IMG/VR virus record: IMGVR_UViG_3300027733_000911
Span: 1-33,792 of that record
Length of the DNA: 33,792 nucleotides
Direction: 5' to 3' (one strand)
DNA from: a virus
A program made the translations under genes and the position numbers. The notes beneath the pieces are model-generated. The model was not told the origin of the DNA. It did not search any database and worked only from the letters and a program-made list of their open reading frames with translations. The stretch's first letter is position 1. Each line of letters starts with the position of its first letter. Positions 16,508 to 22,178 of this stretch are shown in pieces.

Positions 16508-16734
16508 GATTCAATCCCAAAATGTTCTTTCAACTGACCGCCATCTGCATAAGAAACAACTTCGCCGCTATGTTCGTCTATGTCAAATGCGGCATCAACC
16601 AAGGTTGCACATTCCAGAATAATCAACTCGGCAAATTTTGATTCAAATGCTTCAGACCACGTAGGTTCACCTCTAAAGTTTTCATCAGCATATTTTTCAG
16701 CCTGTTCCGAAAGTTGTTTAATCCGTTTATTCAT
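16504..16734 (-). CDS. Hypothetical early protein, 76 aa
   Basis: A 76-residue acidic, helical protein with the blocks MNKRIKQLSEQAEKYADE, KFAELIILECATLVD and LKEHFGIES. This N-R-I-x-x-L-A/S-E-Q-A start with a (K/R)FAELI(V/I)xECA core recurs in early regions of many phages of Proteobacteria; I know no function for it. It overlaps both neighbours by 4 bases, showing tight translational coupling in the leftward operon. Confidence 0.7.
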   Translation of the reverse strand: MNKRIKQLSEQAEKYADENFRGEPTWSEAFESKFAELIILECATLVDAAFDIDEHSGEVVSYADGGQLKEHFGIES

Positions 16735-16997
16735 GCTTCATTTCTGGCTCGGATGACGGCGGCGCAAGCATGAACTGCATTGTCGTGAGTCAACCACGCA
16801 TCTTCACCATCGTCTCGATAGCCTTTACCCCACTCTGACTCACACACTTTTGCACAGGCTTCACGCTCTTTGTAAACAGCGTTTTTCCATGCAATCTCAC
16901 ACATACGCATAGTGTGTTCTTCGCAATCATGGTGCGTGTATGGGGCTTGACTGCCTTCGTTGTGCCACCATGTTTTAAAGTTTTCATCTTGTGTCAT
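16731..16997 (-). CDS. Hypothetical early protein, 88 aa
   Basis: An 88-residue protein with an aromatic start (FKTWWHNEGS), a His/Cys/Glu-rich region (THHDCEEHTMRMCEIAWKNAV) and a C-terminal helix with CAAVIRARNEA. Short proteins ending in CAxxIRAR(x)E accompany the previous family in phage early operons. The cysteines and histidines might bind a metal, but they are not spaced like a known zinc finger. Function unknown. It overlaps its neighbours by 4 bases. Confidence 0.65.
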   Translation of the reverse strand: MTQDENFKTWWHNEGSQAPYTHHDCEEHTMRMCEIAWKNAVYKEREACAKVCESEWGKGYRDDGEDAWLTHDNAVHACAAVIRARNEA

Positions 16998-17323
16998 GCT
17001 TGTTCTCCTTTTTTCCTAAGCGCATCACAAGTTTTACAAAGCCGCCATTCACGTTCTGCCCTGCCAGACTTGGACTTGGTGTTCTTGCCGGTAAGCTCAA
17101 CAATGCCCAGTTTGGCAAGCTCAGGCAACCGCCTGGCTACCTGATTGCCATCCAACCCTGTTAACTCGGCAATGCCATCCTTGCCTCTAGCGCCAAACCG
17201 CTGAAGACATTCCACAATTTTGTCAAAGTGCTGGTTGGCAAAGGTGGCTTGATCGGCAGCGGCGTGGCTGGTCACTGGATCAAGTGACCGTGCGCGTTTA
17301 AAAAGGGATATTGGTGTCATCAT
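16994..17323 (-). CDS. Winged-helix DNA-binding protein, 109 aa
   Basis: The central part, KIVECLQRFGARGKDGIAEL followed by TGLDGNQVARRLPELAKLGIVELTGK, is a winged helix with recognition helix QVARRLPEL. The block DPVTSHAAADQA precedes it and CKTCDALRKKGEQA, with two cysteines, ends it. The start at ATG 17323 is chosen because GAGGG lies 5 bases upstream; a longer frame upstream would overprint the SSB-like gene. It overlaps that gene by 26 bases. It could regulate an operon or assist the recombination genes upstream. Confidence 0.7.
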   Translation of the reverse strand: MMTPISLFKRARSLDPVTSHAAADQATFANQHFDKIVECLQRFGARGKDGIAELTGLDGNQVARRLPELAKLGIVELTGKNTKSKSGRAEREWRLCKTCDALRKKGEQA

Positions 17324-17537
17324 ATTTACCCTCTGGCTTATTTGTCTTTTCCTCCAAGTCATAGCAATTTGCCCATCCTGTCCAGCCACCATCTGCCAAA
17401 GGTATGGTGTCTAATTTAATTTTAAAATTTTCGCCATCTTCAAACAAACTGCCAATGGTCTGGTAGCGTTTCTTTTCTACGCCCTCGCGGTTGGTGTATG
17501 TGCCAGTAACGACTACGATGTTTTTGATTTTCTTCAT
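17298..17537 (-). CDS. Small SSB-like protein with SSB-type C-terminal tip, 79 aa
   Basis: A 79-residue beta-rich protein (KNIVVVTGTYTNREGVEKK, then RYQTIGSLFEDGENFKIKLD) that could form a compact OB-like barrel. It ends KYDDTNIPF, strikingly like the acidic -DDDIPF tip by which bacterial SSB recruits partner proteins. It lies directly beside the YqaJ exonuclease, sharing a 4-base overlap, and four genes from the ERF annealing protein. A single-strand-binding or SSB-mimic role in phage recombination is likely but inferred; I do not know a characterised member. Confidence 0.6.
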   Translation of the reverse strand: MKKIKNIVVVTGTYTNREGVEKKRYQTIGSLFEDGENFKIKLDTIPLADGGWTGWANCYDLEEKTNKPEGKYDDTNIPF

Positions 17538-18154
17538 GGGAGGCTTTCAAGTTGTTGGATTTTTAGGTCTACGTCACCCAAGAATTGGATGACTGAATTC
17601 TCAAGCAAATTAACCATTTCGGGGTCATAGTTAATGCGTTTGATGAATAGTTGATGTCTTTCTGGAAGACGAGGATCGAATGAAACGAAGTCGCACCAAG
17701 GGCGGTCGGCACAAGCCATTTGCCACATCATTTGCGTTATGTATTTGGCTGGCACAGTTCGACTTAACAGCGTGTCAATGTGGGTTGCGGTGTTTGGGCA
17801 TTTGATTTCGACCATGCCCTCATTTGCCAAACCGTCTGGGGACGCACCAGACATGGAAATCCAAGGGTGGTCAATGAATCCCACCTCGGTCACTAGCAAG
17901 TCCATTCTGGCCTCGTAAGCAGCTCTAGCAAACGGCTCGGTGTCTGTACCCCATTGCATGGCTGAATTGTTGTAGGACTCGGCAGGCTTGCCGGTCATGC
18001 GCTCACAGACAAGTTGGGCAAGGTAGTTATCCCTGCTGGCGCTTGCACCTGTTTTGGTCTTGGCAATGATGTCTGCCACACGGCTGGCGGTGACCTTGCC
18101 GACCCTCAATTGATGCCAGGCATCAGTCCTTTGTTGAACTTCTTGAATATCCAT
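17534..18154 (-). CDS. YqaJ-family viral recombinase / lambda-exo-like nuclease, 206 aa
   Basis: A complete PD-(D/E)xK nuclease: RTDAWHQLRVGKVTASRVADII opens the fold, Glu73 lies in GTDTEPFARAAYEA, and the active site is Asp107 in GASPDGL with Glu116 and Lys118 in VEIKCP. The family includes lambda exonuclease, which resects DNA ends to feed an annealing protein, here the ERF protein upstream. AGGGG precedes the ATG, and that ribosome site lies inside the end of the HNH gene, which overlaps by 32 bases. Confidence 0.9.
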   Translation of the reverse strand: MDIQEVQQRTDAWHQLRVGKVTASRVADIIAKTKTGASASRDNYLAQLVCERMTGKPAESYNNSAMQWGTDTEPFARAAYEARMDLLVTEVGFIDHPWISMSGASPDGLANEGMVEIKCPNTATHIDTLLSRTVPAKYITQMMWQMACADRPWCDFVSFDPRLPERHQLFIKRINYDPEMVNLLENSVIQFLGDVDLKIQQLESLP

Positions 18155-18710
18155 TTAAAGTACCCCTTTTTAATCTTAAATGAGCAGCACCCCTAGAGAT
18201 GCCAAATTTTGTTGCTACATCATTTATGTGAAAAACATTTTTGCCGTTTGTCACATATACCGAATTGCTTTTGTTTCTTTGCTGCTGTGTTTTGGTTGCC
18301 CATCGAACATTGTTTGGCTCATACCCTTTCAAGTTATCTATTCTGTCAATGGAATGCTGGGCAGATGGAGCAAGGCCAATGTGTTCAAAAAAAGCCTCAA
18401 AACTATTTGCCCATTCACTACAAATTAAAATTCCTTTGCCGCCATATCTATAAAAATCTTTTGATTCAACGTGAATACATCTAGCTTTCATTGCAGACCA
18501 AGTGGAATATTCTTTTGAATTTCTCATTCCATGAGTTTTTATTTTTTCTGCACTAGCTTTGATTGCACATTGTTTGCATTGATTTACTCGGTTATTTCGT
18601 ACCCTTGTGGCAATGTATTCAGATACATCACCACAAAAGCATTTACATAACCATTTGATATGCCCATCTTTAGACTTTGATTCAGATACAGCAATAAAAG
18701 ACAAGTTCAT
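18123..18710 (-). CDS. Free-standing HNH homing endonuclease, 195 aa
   Basis: An N-terminal zinc-ribbon-like part (CKCFCGDVSEY, CKQCAIKA) is followed by an HNH module (about 75-150): WSAMKARCIH, then HSIDRIDNLKGYEPNNVRWAT. A C-terminal helix-turn-helix contains INDVATKFGISRGAAHLRLK. This is the layout of phage homing endonucleases such as those with AP2/NUMOD parts. It is AT-rich, sits between the 72-residue gene and the exonuclease, and is preceded by AAGGGA and a 12-bp hairpin. It probably targets the exonuclease region of related phages. Confidence 0.85.
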   Translation of the reverse strand: MNLSFIAVSESKSKDGHIKWLCKCFCGDVSEYIATRVRNNRVNQCKQCAIKASAEKIKTHGMRNSKEYSTWSAMKARCIHVESKDFYRYGGKGILICSEWANSFEAFFEHIGLAPSAQHSIDRIDNLKGYEPNNVRWATKTQQQRNKSNSVYVTNGKNVFHINDVATKFGISRGAAHLRLKRGTLNGYSRSSTKD

Positions 18711-18721
18711 AAAATCCCTTT

Positions 18722-18754
18722 GTAATGGTTTATAAGCGAATCATAGACCATTAC
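18722..18754 (-). other. 12-bp hairpin before the HNH gene
   Basis: The arm 18722-18733 pairs with 18743-18754 (outer eight bases GTAATGGT/ACCATTAC perfect, then three Watson-Crick pairs and one G-U) around a 9-base loop. On the minus-strand transcript it ends 12 bases before the HNH start codon. No U-run follows, so it is not an ordinary terminator. It may limit translation of the homing endonuclease from read-through mRNA or mark the insertion border. Confidence 0.6.
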
Positions 18755-18763
18755 GCTGTTCCA

Positions 18764-18982
18764 TTATGCTTTCCTCGCTTTTAACATTGCATCTGCTAGG
18801 TCGTAGGCTTCTGCCGCCAAGCGGCTGTTAGCCCATTCCATACCTGCCGGGCTTGCACACAAGCCTTGCATAGCCTTTGCCGCAAAGTAGTCACGCAATG
18901 TCATGCCGTCTTTTGTCCAATCTGAAAATGCGGGGTCAATGCCTTGATATTTTTTTGTTGAAAATGGTGATTGGTTGTTCAT
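18764..18982 (-). CDS. Hypothetical early protein (MTLRDYFAAKAMQ type), 72 aa
   Basis: A 72-residue protein with the block DGMTLRDYFAAKAMQGL and the C-terminal block AYDLADAMLKARKA. This G-M-(T/S)-L-R-D-Y-F-A-A-K-A-M/L-Q pattern is widespread in phages and prophages of Proteobacteria, usually near recombination genes. Its function is not known to me. It overlaps the ERF gene by 4 bases, so it is co-translated with it. Confidence 0.75.
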   Translation of the reverse strand: MNNQSPFSTKKYQGIDPAFSDWTKDGMTLRDYFAAKAMQGLCASPAGMEWANSRLAAEAYDLADAMLKARKA

Positions 18983-19560
18983 TTGGCCTCCAATTGTTTT
19001 TTCTTTTCATCCTTACGCGCAATGACTTTCTTTTGCCAAGCTGGGTCGCCATTGGCTGCGGCATAAGCGGCTTTGTAGGTTTTCTGGAGTTCTTCCAGCG
19101 TGGTGGTTTCGTCCATTGCCGCCATCAGGTCAAGGATTTGGTTTTCATTGACCGTGGACTTAATTTCGGTGCGGCGGCTGGCGTGGTTGCCATCGTCATC
19201 TTCTGGGGCAAGGCCAGTGGCGGCAAGCAGGCTGTAGCGTCTGGCGTAGGTCAAAGCTGAACCGTAACCCTGTGGGTCTTGTTTACCGGCAGGGACGTGC
19301 AGCATTCCGCATTCCATAACTTCGCCTGATTCGTGGACAAATACGGTCTCCACCATCACGCCGTCTTTACATTCAAAGGTACGTTGCATAAGAGCTATGC
19401 CATTGGCGTTTAAAGCGTCTACAACGGCTTCCACGCAGTTAGCCAGGTCAGCATACTTAGACTTGAAATGCGGGTTTGTGGACGTTTTGAGCGCAGGGCC
19501 AAAAGCACGTTGAGCTTTGACAAAGGCTGCGGCGATATTCTTTCCGATTGGTGTTTCCAT
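18979..19560 (-). CDS. erf: ERF-family single-strand annealing protein, 193 aa
   Basis: The ERF core is clear: PHFKSKYADLANCVEAVVDALN at about 30-51, a beta stretch, then QGYGSALTYARRYSLLAATGL at 97-117, the family's hallmark segment. P22 Erf anneals complementary single strands and helps circularise or recombine phage DNA. The C-terminal 60 residues are a charged, Lys-rich helix typical of these proteins. GGAG lies before the ATG. With the YqaJ exonuclease and the SSB-like protein it forms a Red-like recombination set. Confidence 0.9.
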   Translation of the reverse strand: METPIGKNIAAAFVKAQRAFGPALKTSTNPHFKSKYADLANCVEAVVDALNANGIALMQRTFECKDGVMVETVFVHESGEVMECGMLHVPAGKQDPQGYGSALTYARRYSLLAATGLAPEDDDGNHASRRTEIKSTVNENQILDLMAAMDETTTLEELQKTYKAAYAAANGDPAWQKKVIARKDEKKKQLEAK

Positions 19561-19569
19561 GTTGTCTCC

Positions 19570-19803
19570 TTAATAAAATTTTGGGCCACAGGTCACATCC
19601 ACCAGCGTCTCGGCGGTGTAACCATTGATTTTGCGTTTGCCGTAGATCGTAATTGCGCGCAAACCATTCTTTTCGCACTGCTTAATTGCGTCTATCACCT
19701 CATTTCTGCCCATTGGCTGAATGTTTTTGTCCATGATTAGCGTTTGAGCTGTCTCTGGGTCGCTGGCGCAAGCTGCCAATAAAAGCAAAAGGATGTATTT
19801 CAT
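19570..19803 (-). CDS. Small lipoprotein, 77 aa
   Basis: The start MKYILLLLLAACASDPETAQ contains a short signal peptide and a lipobox (LAAC) with the modified cysteine at about residue 12. A soluble domain of about 60 residues with NEVIDAIKQCEKNGLRA and CGPKFY follows. The ATG at 19803 is chosen because it gives the signal; longer in-frame starts would place it internally. Expressed from an early operon, it might act at the envelope, for example in superinfection exclusion, but only the location is supported by sequence. Confidence 0.7.
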   Translation of the reverse strand: MKYILLLLLAACASDPETAQTLIMDKNIQPMGRNEVIDAIKQCEKNGLRAITIYGKRKINGYTAETLVDVTCGPKFY

Positions 19804-19805
19804 GA

Positions 19806-20081
19806 TTAAAAAATGTTGTTGGCTAAACCGTTGATGACAAACCCAACACGCTGGGCGCTGGGTGGCTCGTAACCGGCACGTTCTTTCACGCACTGATAAA
19901 TGTATTTAAATGCTGCTTTGGGGATATCGTAAGTAATGTCCAGCTCGCCGCATTTGATAAATACGTCAAAGTAACCGTCTGTGTCCCAATCGTCACCGTC
20001 CCACCAAGTCCATTCAACCGTGACTTCACCGTAGTTGTTAAGGTATTCCTCAAATGTGCCTTGTTCGCCGTCATTTAGCAT
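19806..20081 (-). CDS. Hypothetical acidic early protein, 91 aa
   Basis: A 91-residue acidic protein rich in Trp, Asp and Tyr: EVTVEWTWWDGDDWDTDGYFDVF in the middle and IPKAAFKYIYQCVKERAGYE toward the end. The start at ATG 20081 follows GGAGGG; a TTG at 20093 is also open. Acidic, aromatic-rich early proteins are sometimes DNA mimics or inhibitors, but there is no direct evidence for that here. It overlaps the upstream small membrane gene by 7 bases. Confidence 0.6.
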   Translation of the reverse strand: MLNDGEQGTFEEYLNNYGEVTVEWTWWDGDDWDTDGYFDVFIKCGELDITYDIPKAAFKYIYQCVKERAGYEPPSAQRVGFVINGLANNIF

Positions 20082-20197
20082 GATGCCCTCCAAACTAAAA
20101 CGTCAAGGGAGACCACCACAATGGCGGCTATGGATACTGCATACAGGGCAATTTGCGCCCAATCGGTAGGTTTTTTGTAGGTTTCTATGTCAAACAT
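20075..20197 (-). CDS. Small single-span membrane protein, 40 aa
   Basis: A 40-residue frame with a polar N-terminus (MFDIETYKKPTDW) and one membrane helix (ALYAVSIAAIVVVSLDVLVW). AAGGA lies 6 bases before the ATG, a good ribosome site. It is the second gene of the leftward operon and overlaps the next start. Early membrane peptides of this kind may block superinfection or change host membrane properties; the role is unknown. Confidence 0.65.
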   Translation of the reverse strand: MFDIETYKKPTDWAQIALYAVSIAAIVVVSLDVLVWRASC

Positions 20198-20215
20198 GGT
20201 TGTTCCTTAAAAACT

Positions 20216-20338
20216 TTATGCGGTTTGAATATGGCAATTAATGCCTTGAGCGCGAAGCTGTTGAACTAATTGCACAGCGTTTTCGTAAAGCATTGCTGTG
20301 GTTGGCTTGCGGTAACTTGCTATAACAACGTATTTCAT
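20216..20338 (-). CDS. First gene of the leftward operon, 40 aa
   Basis: A 40-residue product beginning MKYVVIASYRKP and continuing with a helix, YENAVQLVQQLRAQG. AAGGAG lies 5 bases before the ATG, about 40 bases after the predicted transcription start, so it should be well expressed immediately after infection. The beta-alpha layout resembles half of a small two-layer fold. No known family recognised. Confidence 0.65.
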   Translation of the reverse strand: MKYVVIASYRKPTTAMLYENAVQLVQQLRAQGINCHIQTA

Positions 20339-20384
20339 TTTGACTCCTTAAAGACCCTATGCGAAATTGCTGGGGCATGGATGT

Positions 20385-20413
20385 ATTGTTAAGCAGACTT
20401 AACCACAAGTCAA
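20385..20413 (-). promoter_or_regulatory. Leftward early promoter (pL-like)
   Basis: On the minus strand the -35 box TTGACT (20408-20413) and the -10 box AACAAT (20385-20390) are 17 bases apart. They match the sigma-70 consensus at 5 of 6 and 4 of 6 positions. Transcription would start near 20378, ahead of the 40-residue first gene. A perfect palindrome lies in its spacer. Confidence 0.75.
20388..20403. promoter_or_regulatory. Operator-like palindrome within the leftward promoter
   Basis: GTTAAG (20388-20393) and CTTAAC (20398-20403) form a perfect inverted repeat with a 4-base centre. It fills most of the spacer and touches the -10 box of the leftward promoter, so a bound dimer would block it. 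The Cro-like protein encoded just to the right is the obvious candidate ligand. Confidence 0.6.
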
Positions 20414-20434
20414 CAACTATTTGCAATTAATTTC

Positions 20435-20449
20435 TAGGGATTTTCCCTA
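20435..20449. promoter_or_regulatory. Second operator-like palindrome
   Basis: TAGGGA and TCCCTA flank a TTT centre, giving a perfect 6-3-6 inverted repeat between the leftward promoter and the cro-like gene. Its sequence differs from the 20388 palindrome, so the two may bind different proteins, or one may be fortuitous. Confidence 0.45.
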
Positions 20450-20487
20450 ATGTCGCTTTTTTGTTAATCTACCTTTACAATGCCCGC

Positions 20488-20643
20488 ATGACCAAACAGC
20501 AATTAACCCAGTTGGCAGGCTCACAGGCTGAGCTTGCAAAGATTCTCGGCATCAATCGGGCGGCAGTCTGCCAATGGAAAGCCGTGCCAGAGCTGAGATT
20601 ACGCCAATTGAAAGATTTGCGACCACAGTGGTTTACAACTTAA
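20488..20643 (+). CDS. Cro/YdaS-like helix-turn-helix protein, 51 aa
   Basis: The product starts MTKQQLTQLAGSQAEL, with the helix-turn-helix QAELAKILGINRAAVCQWK and the conserved end PELRLRQLKDLRPQWF, a pattern of small phage Cro/YdaS-type repressors. The start at ATG 20488 has no ribosome site. A TACAAT box at 20476-20481 would start transcription almost exactly at this ATG, suggesting a leaderless mRNA. It would repress the divergent early promoters. No CI-type partner was found. Confidence 0.75.
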   Translation: MTKQQLTQLAGSQAELAKILGINRAAVCQWKAVPELRLRQLKDLRPQWFTT

Positions 20644-20659
20644 CAAAATCATGTATAAT
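20632..20659 (+). promoter_or_regulatory. Strong rightward promoter at the end of the cro-like gene
   Basis: TTTACA (20632-20637) and the perfect consensus -10 TATAAT (20654-20659) are separated by 16 bases. It overlaps the cro-like stop codon and would start transcripts near 20666, feeding the structured RNA region and the replication genes. The start at 20651 of a long open frame lies inside this -10 box. Confidence 0.75.
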
Positions 20660-20665
20660 CAATCC

Positions 20666-20826
20666 CGTCTAGAGTGGCATCTGGACGTAGACGGAAATCG
20701 GAGAACCCTACAGATACCTGTGCGGTCTTGTCAGACGACAAACGAACTTTTGATTTCCGTCATACGTTTTGTTGTTGCTCTCGCCAAGAGCCAAGACCGC
20801 AGAGAGATTTGTAGGGTTTTTGCTTT
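20666..20826 (+). ncRNA. Candidate structured RNA with interlocked long helices
   Basis: Two long inverted repeats interleave. Helix A pairs 20690-20699 with 20752-20761 perfectly (GACGGAAATC/GATTTCCGTC) and extends by five pairs (20685-20689 with 20763-20767) past one bulge. Helix B pairs 20701-20730 with 20792-20821, with about 27 of 30 positions pairing, including ends AACCCTACA/TGTAGGGTT and GCGGTCTTG/CAAGACCGC. The order A-B-A'-B' is that of a pseudoknot. A hairpin GCTCT/AGAGC (20777-20791) and a third helix (20734-20744 with 20765-20776) lie inside. Helix B is followed by TTTTTGCTTTT-like sequence. Function unknown: sRNA, cis-control of the replication operon, or an origin structure. 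Confidence 0.7.
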
Positions 20827-21063
20827 TGGACAACGCAATGCGGTACGTCAGTGGTTGCGTTTGAGATACCCCGATACACGAGCAGACCAGATCGGGGAGC
20901 GTGGGCTTAGTCCTAGAGCGCGGTGGTTGAAACAGTCTGGGACAGTGCGAGGCGATGACATGGCTCCGAAAGGCAAGCATCGAGGCACAGGCGAACTTTG
21001 ATTTTGATCACGGTAAGGCTGTGCTTTGCTCCAACATTCACCAAAAGGCAATAAGGGATATAG
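20827..21063 (+). other. Non-coding leader with several hairpins before the replication genes
   Basis: No convincing gene occupies this stretch; an open frame through 20651-21001 is rejected. It holds AACGCAA/TTGCGTT (20832-20838 with 20855-20861), CCCCGAT/ATCGGGG (20869-20875 with 20891-20897) and CGATG/CATCG (20953-20957 with 20978-20982). These suggest that the structured transcript continues toward the zinc-ribbon gene. Alternatively this could be the replication origin region, since replication genes follow, but no iterons were seen. Confidence 0.5.
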
Positions 21064-21252
21064 ATGAGACAGTGCAAATGTGGCGGGACGATAAGAGAAC
21101 ACCAACTGACAAACAACAGGGTTGCATGGACTTGTAACCAATGCGGTCGATATGAACAATTGGAGAATCAAAAATGTTTGAATCAAATTTTGAAAGATTC
21201 TGGGCAACTTGGCCTATTAGCTCCCGAAAAGGCGGCAAATCAGATTGTTTGA
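21064..21252 (+). CDS. Zinc-ribbon protein, 62 aa
   Basis: The first half has two Cys pairs, CKCGG near residue 4 and CNQCG near residue 24, which would bind one zinc. The second half overprints the next gene in another frame for 79 bases and may be less constrained. AAGGG lies about 6 bases before the ATG. Small zinc ribbons of this kind occur next to phage replication genes; a nucleic-acid or polymerase-binding role is plausible but unproven. Confidence 0.6.
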   Translation: MRQCKCGGTIREHQLTNNRVAWTCNQCGRYEQLENQKCLNQILKDSGQLGLLAPEKAANQIV

Positions 21253-21527
21253 AACGGTGGGAAAAGTATTATTGTGATAGCTGTTCTGACCAAATAATCA
21301 AGCACATTGAATGGATGAAAACCACCGACCAATGGCGCAAAGATGGCGGTGCTTACATACCCTCACCCGCTGTTTACCTTAACCAACGCCGCTGGGATGG
21401 CGCTGAGATACCTGAGATTAAAAAAACCGTCCACATTTTGGACAAGCTGGCAGAAGAAAGCGCCAGGGCAGTGCCAATGCCTGCGGAAATAAAAGCCCGC
21501 CTAGATGCATTACGGGGTCGCAGATGA
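21174..21527 (+). CDS. Small phage replication protein, 117 aa
   Basis: The product carries FWATWPISSRKGGKSDCLKRW near the start and GGAYIPSPAVYLNQRRWDGAE at about 63-83. The Y-I-P-x-P-x-x-Y-L-N-x-R-R-W block is typical of the C-terminal part of lambda O/DnaT-like replication organisers. The protein lacks the N-terminal origin-binding winged helix of full-length organisers. It probably loads host replication proteins. No helicase, loader or primase is encoded nearby. Its stop overlaps a shadow ATG at 21524. Confidence 0.7.
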   Translation: MFESNFERFWATWPISSRKGGKSDCLKRWEKYYCDSCSDQIIKHIEWMKTTDQWRKDGGAYIPSPAVYLNQRRWDGAEIPEIKKTVHILDKLAEESARAVPMPAEIKARLDALRGRR

Positions 21528-21530
21528 CGC

Positions 21531-21803
21531 ATGAAAGACTTGTTGCAAACTCAATCCTTAGCCGACTCAAAGACGGTGAAGAATTTAGCCAATCTGTCAT
21601 CCGAACAGCGCTTATTGATGCAGGAGACCTTGCGCCAGACCGAGGCCAAGGATTGGATCAAACGTTACAAGAAGAAGATTCGGGAGGAGGGAAAAGCCGA
21701 GGCATTAGCCTGGTGGCAGAAAACCTTATCAGACGTAGTAAAGCGGCGTGGGCAGAAAGCTGCTGATGACTTACGAAAGCGCATGAATGAGATACGCAGC
21801 TAA
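21531..21803 (+). CDS. Hypothetical helical protein of the replication region, 90 aa
   Basis: A 90-residue highly charged helical protein: ANLSSEQRLLMQETLRQTEA, KDWIKRYKKKIREEGKAEAL and AWWQKTLSDVVKRRGQKA, ending in RKRMNEIRS. It is basic and could bind nucleic acid or a replication protein. The ATG at 21531 is 4 bases past the replication gene's stop, and its end overlaps the nuclease start by 17 bases. No named family is recognised. Of two overlapping frames here this one is favoured by its protein-like composition. Confidence 0.65.
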   Translation: MKDLLQTQSLADSKTVKNLANLSSEQRLLMQETLRQTEAKDWIKRYKKKIREEGKAEALAWWQKTLSDVVKRRGQKAADDLRKRMNEIRS

Positions 21804-22053
21804 GGTGGACAGTAACCAAGATGCCATAGTCAGCACGTTAAGGGCTGCTGGCGCTTACGTTTGGATTATTGGCTTGCCAGTTGATCTTTTGGTGGGTTAC
21901 AAATCTCACACATTCCTTGTGGAAATCAAACGTACCGCTAAAAGCCGTTTTACGCCGTTACAACGCAACTTTTTTGAAAATTGGTGCGGAGGTACGCTGG
22001 CAAGGATTGACAGCCCTGACGGGGCTTTAAAAATGATTGGGGTGATCAAATGA
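21787..22053 (+). CDS. VRR-NUC-like nuclease, 88 aa
   Basis: The compact PD-(D/E)xK fold of VRR-NUC proteins: LRAAGAYVWIIGLPVDLLVGY supplies Asp33, followed by FLVEIKRTAKSRFTPLQRNFF with Glu46, Lys48 and Gln59. Stand-alone VRR-NUC enzymes cut branched or flap DNA and can resolve Holliday junctions. Placed before NinB and an HNH nuclease, it likely processes replication or recombination intermediates. The stop overlaps the next gene as ATGA. Confidence 0.85.
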   Translation: MRYAAKVDSNQDAIVSTLRAAGAYVWIIGLPVDLLVGYKSHTFLVEIKRTAKSRFTPLQRNFFENWCGGTLARIDSPDGALKMIGVIK

Positions 22054-22178
22054 GAAATCCTTTAGATGAAGCTCAATTTTGTTTTGATTTAAGTCAAATT
22101 TTGCCTAAAGATAAAAAATGGTTTGAAAGATGGACTTGGTATTACCTTTTAATTTGGGCAGAAAATGCGAAGCCTTGA
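22050..22178 (+). CDS. Small acidic/aromatic protein, 42 aa
   Basis: A 42-residue frame linked by ATGA to the nuclease upstream and overlapping NinB by 14 bases. The product begins MRNPLDEAQFCFDL and contains KKWFERWTWYYLLIW, an aromatic amphipathic helix. It fills what would otherwise be a 111-base gap in a tightly packed operon, which supports it being a gene. Function unknown. Confidence 0.55.
   Translation: MRNPLDEAQFCFDLSQILPKDKKWFERWTWYYLLIWAENAKP

Noticed and set aside
20651-21001. 116-codon open frame across the structured region
   Set aside because: Its ATG overlaps the -10 box of a consensus promoter, so the predicted transcript starts after it. The frame is rich in Arg with AGA/CGG codons unlike the neighbours, has no ribosome site, and is dominated by long inverted repeats.
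21524-21766. 80-codon frame overlapping the 90-residue gene
   Set aside because: Same stretch in another frame; its composition is less protein-like and its start is the shadow of the previous stop. The 21531 frame keeps charged helical patterns.
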